Positions 6,820 through 11,806 of a stretch of DNA of 11,806 nt are shown piece by piece. Position 1 is the first letter of the stretch. Each line of letters begins with the position of its first letter. Location of the stretch: NCBI GenBank assembly GCA_946481025.1, contig CAMLNA010000131.1, positions 1 to 11,806 on the forward strand, read 5' to 3'. The notes below the pieces were generated by a model that was not told the origin of the DNA, searched no databases, and saw only the letters and a program-made list of their open reading frames with translations. The stretch is from an uncultured Rivibacter sp. GTDB lineage: Bacteria > Pseudomonadota > Gammaproteobacteria > Burkholderiales > Burkholderiaceae. Both the position numbers and the translations under genes were made by a program.

Positions 6820-9072
6820 ATGAATGCCTCGCAGTCGTTTGCCGATGAAGACCCGCTGTTGTCGCCGCGGGTGCTGCTGGTCGACGACGACGAAGTCAAC
6901 CTGCTGCTGACTTCCATCGCGCTGCGAGAGCGAGGGTTTTCCATCACCGAGGCGCCAAGTGGCGAGCGGGCCCTGCAGCTGCTGGCCGACTGGCTGCCCG
7001 ACGTCATCGTGCTCGACGCGATGATGCCCGGCATGGACGGCTTCGAGACCTGCCGCGAGCTGCGCCAGCTGCCGGGTTTCGAATCGCTGCCGGTGCTCAT
7101 GCTCACCGGGCTGGACGACGACGCCTCCATCACCCGGGCCTATGAGGCCGGCGCCACCGACTTCTTCGTCAAGTCCACCCAATGGAGCCTGCTGGCCGGC
7201 CGGCTGCGCTACCTGCTGCGCTCGGCGCGCACCCGCCAGGAGCTCGAGCGCAGCAAGGCGAAGCTGGCGCGCGCGCAGGACCTCGCGCGCATGGGCAGCT
7301 TCGACTGGCGGCGCATGCAGGGCGGGCTGAACCTTTCGGTGGAGGGCTTGCGGGTGTTCGGGTTGGGGCCGGGCGACAAGCTGGGCTTCCGCGAACTCAG
7401 CCGCATGGTGCCCGAGGACGATCGCAACGGCTTCATGACCATCCTGCACGAGGTCGTGAAGCACAGCACCGTGTTGTGCACCGACATCCCGGTCACCCTG
7501 CTCGACGGCCGCCAGCGCATCGTGCATGTCGAGGCGGAGCCCGAGTTCAACGAGCAGGGCGGGCTGTCGGGCTACACCGGCATCGTGCAGGACGTGACCG
7601 ACCGCCGCATCGCCGAAGACAAGATCAAGCACCTGGCCAACTTCGACGCGCTGACCGGCCTGCCCAACCGCCGCCAGCTCATCTGGCGCGCCGAGCGCGC
7701 CCTCGAACATGCCAAGCGCCTGAACCACCAGGTCGGCCTGCTGCTGATCGACCTCGACCGCTTCAAGATCATCAACGACACCCTGGGCCACGGCGCCGGT
7801 GACGAGCTGCTCATGGAAGTGGCGCGTCGCCTGCGCTCCTGCGTGCGCCACTCCGACCAGGTCATCGAAAGCTCGCTCGAGTCCATGGGCTCGCGCTCGC
7901 ATCGCACACTCGAAGCCGTGGGCCGGCTGGGCGGCGACGAGTTCGTGGCGCTGCTGCCCGAAGTGGCCGACGAGCGCGACGCCGAGCGCGTGGCGCTGCG
8001 CATCCTCGACGTGATGCGCGAGCCCATCTTCGTGGGCGGCCAGGAGTGTTTCGTCACCGCCAGCGTGGGCATCGCGCTGTTCCCGCGTGACGGCATGAGC
8101 GTGGCCGACCTCCTGCGCAACTCCGACGTGGCCATGTACTCGGTCAAGTCGCAGGGTCGCAACGCCGCCACCCTGTACCGGCCCCACCTGGCCGGCAAGG
8201 GCCGCGAAAAGCTCGAGCTCGAAAGCGCGCTGCACAAGGCGCTGGAGCGCGACGAGCTGGTGCTGCACTACCAGCCCAAGGTCGACGTGCGTTCGGCCCG
8301 CATGGTGGGGGCCGAGGCGCTGATGCGCTGGCACCGCAACGGCGTGCTGGTGCCGCCGGGCGACTTCATCCCGCTGGCCGAGGAAACCGGGCTCATCACG
8401 CCGATGAGCGAATGGGCCATCCGAGAGGCCGCGCGCCAGGCCAAGATCTGGCAGCAGAGCATCGGCTTCGACGCGTCCATCGCCGTCAACCTGCCCAGCC
8501 GCCTGTTCGAGCGCACCGATCTCGTCGAGCACATCCATCATGCAGTGGGCGCCTACGGCGTGCCGCACCGCTCCATCGAGCTCGAGATCACCGAGACAGG
8601 CCTGATGAAGGACCTGCAGAACGTGATCCCGTCGCTGCACCGCCTCAACGAGATCGGCGTGGAGATCTCGATCGACGACTTCGGCACCGGCTACTCGTCG
8701 CTCGCCTACCTGACCGCGCTGCCGATCAGCGAACTCAAGATCGATCGCTCCTTCGTGCGGGACCTGGGCGTCACGCTGCAGAGTTCGGCGGTCGTGACCG
8801 CCATCATCGCGTTGAGCCGGTCGCTCGGCCTGCGCGTGGTCGCCGAAGGCGTGGAGAACCTGCGCCAGATGGAAGTGCTCAACCGCCTGGGTTGCACCGT
8901 GATGCAGGGCTTCCTGTTCAGCAAGGCCTTGCCGCCCGACGAACTCGAGGAGTGGCTCAGGCAGACCGTGCTGCCCCGCAAGGCGCCCTGGATCGGCAAG
9001 GCCGGCGACGGCGATGCCGACCTCCTGCACGTGGCCTCCACACGCGGCGCACGCAATTCCCCCGTCAGCTGA
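6820..9072 (+). CDS. Response regulator REC-PAS-GGDEF-EAL, dual cyclic-di-GMP enzyme
   Basis: 750-residue cytoplasmic protein joining a receiver to both cyclic-di-GMP enzyme domains. The receiver (about 15-135) has Asp22-24, phosphoacceptor Asp66 in VLDAMMPGMDG and Lys118, but Ser-Thr follows the Lys where Pro is usual. A PAS domain (about 155-265) ends in DVTDRR. The GGDEF domain (about 280-440) starts DALTGLPNRR and keeps an exact GGDEF at 371-375, so diguanylate cyclase activity is expected. Nineteen extra residues lie between Arg343-His-Ser-Asp346, which would be the inhibitory-site RxxD, and the GGDEF loop. The EAL domain (about 460-710) has EAL at 499-501, NLPSRLF, EITETG, Asp619-Asp620 in DDFGTGYSSL, KIDRSF and AEGVEN, the metal and catalytic set of active phosphodiesterases. 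The ATG is 3 bp after the hybrid kinase stop, with GGAAG 11 nt upstream as a possible ribosome site, which suggests translational coupling and that this is the relay's output. Which activity dominates cannot be read from sequence. Confidence 0.96.
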   Translation: MNASQSFADEDPLLSPRVLLVDDDEVNLLLTSIALRERGFSITEAPSGERALQLLADWLPDVIVLDAMMPGMDGFETCRELRQLPGFESLPVLMLTGLDDDASITRAYEAGATDFFVKSTQWSLLAGRLRYLLRSARTRQELERSKAKLARAQDLARMGSFDWRRMQGGLNLSVEGLRVFGLGPGDKLGFRELSRMVPEDDRNGFMTILHEVVKHSTVLCTDIPVTLLDGRQRIVHVEAEPEFNEQGGLSGYTGIVQDVTDRRIAEDKIKHLANFDALTGLPNRRQLIWRAERALEHAKRLNHQVGLLLIDLDRFKIINDTLGHGAGDELLMEVARRLRSCVRHSDQVIESSLESMGSRSHRTLEAVGRLGGDEFVALLPEVADERDAERVALRILDVMREPIFVGGQECFVTASVGIALFPRDGMSVADLLRNSDVAMYSVKSQGRNAATLYRPHLAGKGREKLELESALHKALERDELVLHYQPKVDVRSARMVGAEALMRWHRNGVLVPPGDFIPLAEETGLITPMSEWAIREAARQAKIWQQSIGFDASIAVNLPSRLFERTDLVEHIHHAVGAYGVPHRSIELEITETGLMKDLQNVIPSLHRLNEIGVEISIDDFGTGYSSLAYLTALPISELKIDRSFVRDLGVTLQSSAVVTAIIALSRSLGLRVVAEGVENLRQMEVLNRLGCTVMQGFLFSKALPPDELEEWLRQTVLPRKAPWIGKAGDGDADLLHVASTRGARNSPVS

Positions 9073-9082
9073 AGTCCTGTTT

Positions 9083-10831
9083 ATGACCGCCCCCACACGC
9101 GCCGCGCCGACGCGTGCCGCTGAACTGTCCCCTGCCGAACTGGCCAAGGCCGCATTGCGGCGCCTGGTGCTGGAGCGGCAGGAGCCCACGCCCGAGAACT
9201 ACCAGCGCGCCTACCGTGCGGAAGCCGGTGAGGAGCCCGTTTCGGCGGAGCGCCCGGCCGCCGCCGGCGACGACGCCGGCGCGCAGGCCCATGCCTGGGC
9301 CGCAATCATCGAACGGGTGGTGCGCGGCGTGGAGCGCGGCGGCCGCAACTGGACGGCCGCGCGCAAGAAGGACAGCCTGCAGCGCGTGCTCGCCGGCAGC
9401 CGCAGCGACCCGGCCAAGCTGCAGCAGCGCCTGCAGCAGCTCATCGGCAGCTGGGACACCGACACCGCCGACGACCGCTCGCTCGAAACCTCGCCCAGCG
9501 CACCGGCGCCGATGTCGGCCACCGATTTCGGCGCGCTGCTGGAGACCCCGGCGACCGGCGCCACGCCGCCTGCCGCGGCCGAGACTCCGCCGATGACCCT
9601 GTCGCTCGAGCCGCCCGTCGACGTGGGCGCCTGGTCGCGCATCGTGCAGGACCTGGGTGCCACGGTGCAGTGCGCATTGCCCACGAACGAAGTGCGCGGC
9701 CGCGAGGCCGCCGACGTGCTGCGCGCGCTCACCGACAAGCTCAAGCCGCCCGGCGCCGCCCATGCGGCCCTGGCCGCCGAAGTGGCCGAGGCCTGCGCGC
9801 AGGCGCAGCGGGTGCTGCAGCATCGCCACCATCTCGTCGCCCAGCTCGGCGTGCTCTGCTACGAGCTGACCGAAGGCCTGACCGACCTGGCCGAGGACGA
9901 TTCGTGGGTGCGCGGCCAGTGCGACGCGATGCGCACGCAGCTCGGCGACGGCCTCACCGCACGCAGCGTGCGCTCGGTGGGCGACCTGTTGCACGGCACG
10001 CGCATGCGGCAGCAGCAGCTGCGCATCGAGCGGGCGCAGGCGCGCGAGGCGCTCAAGCTGTCGATCAACCGCATGCTCCAGGAGATTGCCGAGCTGGGCA
10101 CGCACACCGGCCGCTTCCAGGACAGCGTGGTGCGCTATGCCGACGTGATCGAGAGCGCCGATTCGCTGGAGAGCCTGGCCGGTGTGGTGCGCGAAATGGT
10201 CGAGGAGACGCGCACGGTGCATGGCGTGGTGAGCCAGACGCAGGAACGCCTGCAGGCCGAGCACACGATGGCCGAGCAGATGTCCGAACGCGTGCGCCAG
10301 CTCGAAGCCGAGCTCAAGCGCCTGTCCGACGAGGTGTCGACCGACCAGCTCACGCAGGTGGCCAACCGGCGCGGCATGCTGCAGGCCTTCGAGGTCGAGC
10401 GGTCGCGCGTCGAGCGTGCCGGCGGCGACGGGGCAGGCAGCCTGGCGGTGGGCCTCATCGACGTCGACGACTTCAAGAAGCTCAACGACCAGTTCGGCCA
10501 CACGACCGGCGACGAAGCGTTGAAGTTCCTCGCGCAGCGGGTGAAGCAGGCCCTGCGGCCCAGCGACACGCTGGCGCGCTACGGCGGTGAGGAGTTCGTC
10601 GTGCTGCTGCCGGACACGCCGGTCACCGAGGCGCAGCAAGTGCTCACCCGGCTGCAGCGCGCGCTGTCGGCCGAGCTCTTCATGCACGAGAACAAGCAGA
10701 CCTTCGTGACGTTCTCGGCGGGGGTCACGCTGTTTCGAGTCGGCGAGCGGGTCGAAGAAACCCTCGACCGCGCCGACGAGGCGCTCTACGAAGCCAAGCG
10801 CACCGGCAAGAACCGCACGTGCATCGCCTGA
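9083..10831 (+). CDS. Diguanylate cyclase with long helical N-terminal region
   Basis: 582-residue GGDEF protein. The catalytic domain (about 418-580) begins TDQLTQVANRRGM, carries the metal Asp in LIDVDDFKKLNDQFGH, the active-site variant GGEEF at 501-505 and an intact inhibitory site Arg492-x-x-Asp495 five residues before it, so cyclic-di-GMP synthesis with product inhibition is expected. The N-terminal part has a conserved-looking PTPENYQRAY motif near residues 34-43, a Pro/Ala-rich low-complexity linker around 135-175, and then a largely helical region (about 195-417) ending in a Glu/Gln-rich segment likely to form a coiled coil that pairs two cyclase domains. I recognise no receiver, PAS or transmembrane segment; PTPENY-type N-termini occur in other GGDEF proteins such as the DgcP group, recalled only as a resemblance. 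ATG 9083 is preferred over an upstream in-frame alternative start (9014) that would overlap the preceding gene by 59 bp. The gap to the preceding gene is 10 bp, so it is probably in the same operon. Confidence 0.94.
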   Translation: MTAPTRAAPTRAAELSPAELAKAALRRLVLERQEPTPENYQRAYRAEAGEEPVSAERPAAAGDDAGAQAHAWAAIIERVVRGVERGGRNWTAARKKDSLQRVLAGSRSDPAKLQQRLQQLIGSWDTDTADDRSLETSPSAPAPMSATDFGALLETPATGATPPAAAETPPMTLSLEPPVDVGAWSRIVQDLGATVQCALPTNEVRGREAADVLRALTDKLKPPGAAHAALAAEVAEACAQAQRVLQHRHHLVAQLGVLCYELTEGLTDLAEDDSWVRGQCDAMRTQLGDGLTARSVRSVGDLLHGTRMRQQQLRIERAQAREALKLSINRMLQEIAELGTHTGRFQDSVVRYADVIESADSLESLAGVVREMVEETRTVHGVVSQTQERLQAEHTMAEQMSERVRQLEAELKRLSDEVSTDQLTQVANRRGMLQAFEVERSRVERAGGDGAGSLAVGLIDVDDFKKLNDQFGHTTGDEALKFLAQRVKQALRPSDTLARYGGEEFVVLLPDTPVTEAQQVLTRLQRALSAELFMHENKQTFVTFSAGVTLFRVGERVEETLDRADEALYEAKRTGKNRTCIA

Positions 10832-10846
10832 GGTGGTGCCTCAGGC
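10826..10846. terminator. Perfect hairpin containing both convergent stop codons
   Basis: GCCTGAGG (10826-10833) and CCTCAGGC (10839-10846) form a perfect 8-bp stem with a 5-nt loop. The left arm contains the TGA of the cyclase gene and the right arm, read on the minus strand, the TGA of hldD; the genes are only 9 bp apart. Symmetry makes it usable in both directions, but no T tract follows on either strand, so intrinsic termination is possible rather than certain. It could also protect the 3' ends. Confidence 0.5.
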
Positions 10847-11806
10847 CGGCTGCTGCGCGAGCCACTCCACGTATCGTTTGACGCCCGTCGCCACGTCGGC
10901 GAACGCGTGTTCGCAGCCGGCATTGCGCAGTGCCGTCAGGTCGGCTTCGGTGTGGCACTGGTACTTGCCGACCAGGGCCTCCGGAAAGGGGATGTAGCCC
11001 ACCAGCCCCTGCTGTACCTGCTGGTCGAGCGACAGGGGTGCTTCGCCCTTGAGCGAACGGCAGGCGTTCACGGTGGCATGCGCCACGTCGTTGAAAGGCT
11101 GGGCCTTGCCGCTGCCCAGGTTGAAGATGCCACGTGCGGTGGGGTGCTCGAAGAACCACAGGTTCACGGCCACCACGTCGTCGACGAACACGAAGTCCCG
11201 CTGTTGCTGGCCGGGGCTGTAGCCCGCGTATTCGCCGAACAGCTTCACCTGCCCGTTCTCGCGGAACTGGTGGAAGTGGTGGAAGGCCACCGAGGCCATG
11301 CGGCCCTTGTGCTGCTCGCGCGGGCCGTAGACGTTGAAGTAGCGAAAGCCCGCCACCTGCACCGGCGACACCGCCAGGTGGCGGCGCACCACCTGGTCGA
11401 ACAGCAGCTTCGAATAGCCGTAGACGTTGAGCGGCTGCTCGAAGGCCGGCTCCTCGCGGAAGGTGGTGCTCGCGCCATAGGTGGCGGCCGACGACGCGTA
11501 CAGCAGCCGCGTGCCCTGGGCCATGCAGGCGTCGAGCAGGTCCTTCGAGCAGCGGTAGTTGGTGTCGAGCATGTAGCGCCCGTTGTGCTCCATCGTGTCG
11601 GAGCAGGCGCCTTCGTGGAACACCGCTTCGACCTTGCCGAACTCGCCGCGGGCGAAGCGGGCGTAGAAGTCGGTCTTGTCGAAGTAGTCCGAAATGCGTG
11701 CGCTCAGCAGGTTCTTGAACTTGGGGCCGTTGGTGAGGTTGTCGACGGCGATGACGTCGTCGATGCCGAGCTTGTTGAGCCCCTGGACGATGTTGGCGCC
11801 GATAAA
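10841..11806 (-). CDS. hldD: ADP-L-glycero-D-manno-heptose 6-epimerase (N-terminus beyond window)
   Basis: The enzyme (also called RfaD/GmhD) converts ADP-D-glycero-D-manno-heptose to the L-glycero form in the cytoplasm, the last step before heptose is added to the LPS inner core. It is a short-chain dehydrogenase/reductase family protein with bound NADP. The visible 321 residues start inside the Rossmann fingerprint ([11 protein letters not shown], the end of GxxGFIG) and end at a TGA at 10843-10841. Hallmarks in order are [27 protein letters not shown], the Ser of YASSAATYG, the catalytic YGYSK (fragment Tyr129 and Lys133), [39 protein letters not shown] and [10 protein letters not shown]. 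By comparison with E. coli HldD (Tyr140) only about ten residues are missing, so the start codon lies about 30 bp past the window. The gene converges on the cyclase gene and is functionally separate from the signalling cluster; its operon probably extends to the right. Confidence 0.97.
   Translation of the reverse strand, partial: FIGANIVQGLNKLGIDDVIAVDNLTNGPKFKNLLSARISDYFDKTDFYARFARGEFGKVEAVFHEGACSDTMEHNGRYMLDTNYRCSKDLLDACMAQGTRLLYASSAATYGASTTFREEPAFEQPLNVYGYSKLLFDQVVRRHLAVSPVQVAGFRYFNVYGPREQHKGRMASVAFHHFHQFRENGQVKLFGEYAGYSPGQQQRDFVFVDDVVAVNLWFFEHPTARGIFNLGSGKAQPFNDVAHATVNACRSLKGEAPLSLDQQVQQGLVGYIPFPEALVGKYQCHTEADLTALRNAGCEHAFADVATGVKRYVEWLAQQPA

Noticed and set aside
9014..9082. Upstream alternative start for the diguanylate cyclase
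   Set aside because: It would overlap the preceding gene by 59 bp and add 23 residues that look like an out-of-frame reading of that gene's end; ATG 9083 gives a normal 10-bp operon gap.
6304..9189. A 961-codon minus-strand open frame opposite the REC-PAS-GGDEF-EAL gene
   Set aside because: Same register effect as above; it ends precisely at the rare in-frame CTA of the hybrid kinase. The plus-strand frame has complete, ordered catalytic motifs.
9065..10687. A 540-codon minus-strand open frame opposite the diguanylate cyclase gene
   Set aside because: Antisense shadow in the same codon register, low-complexity composition, no domain recognised, while the plus strand encodes an intact GGDEF domain.

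Overview
The window is a very GC-rich, densely coded stretch from a Gram-negative bacterium. Codon use (almost no A/T-ending codons), the HldD-type heptose epimerase at the right edge and the wealth of multidomain signalling proteins point to a betaproteobacterium of the order Burkholderiales, perhaps the Rubrivivax/Leptothrix/Rhizobacter side. That placement is an inference from style; there is no rRNA or other marker gene here.

Layout. (1) 2-1287, plus strand: the 3' end of a HisKA_2-type sensor kinase followed by a receiver-ANTAR response regulator, a two-component pair whose output is expected to be RNA binding and antitermination. (2) 1318-2814, minus strand and convergent with the first pair: a membrane-anchored PAS histidine kinase with no receiver of its own. 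(3) 2815-3027: a 213-bp divergent intergenic region that must hold promoters for both directions. (4) 3028-10831, plus strand: three tightly packed genes (gaps of 3 and 10 bp) encoding a 1262-residue GAF-PAS3-HisKA-HATPase-REC-REC-HPt hybrid kinase, a 750-residue REC-PAS-GGDEF-EAL protein and a 582-residue diguanylate cyclase. (5) 10841-11806, minus strand: hldD, ADP-glyceromanno-heptose 6-epimerase for LPS core synthesis, cut by the window's right edge just short of its N-terminus and convergent with the cyclase gene.

How the genes may work together. The simplest reading of the three-gene plus-strand unit is a phosphorelay into cyclic-di-GMP metabolism: the hybrid kinase passes phosphate through its receivers to its own HPt domain, then to the receiver of the translationally linked REC-PAS-GGDEF-EAL protein. 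The last cyclase has no receiver and would work in parallel. The kinase/ANTAR pair and the orphan PAS kinase make this a signalling island, but nothing in the sequence proves cross-talk between the units.

No tRNA, rRNA, CRISPR array, insertion sequence or phage gene was seen. The most unusual points are a 19-residue insertion next to the GGDEF motif that displaces the inhibitory-site motif, a codon-use anomaly confined to the second receiver of the hybrid kinase, two promoter-like elements placed exactly 7 nt before a start codon (leaderless layout), and a perfect hairpin that contains the stop codons of two convergent genes.
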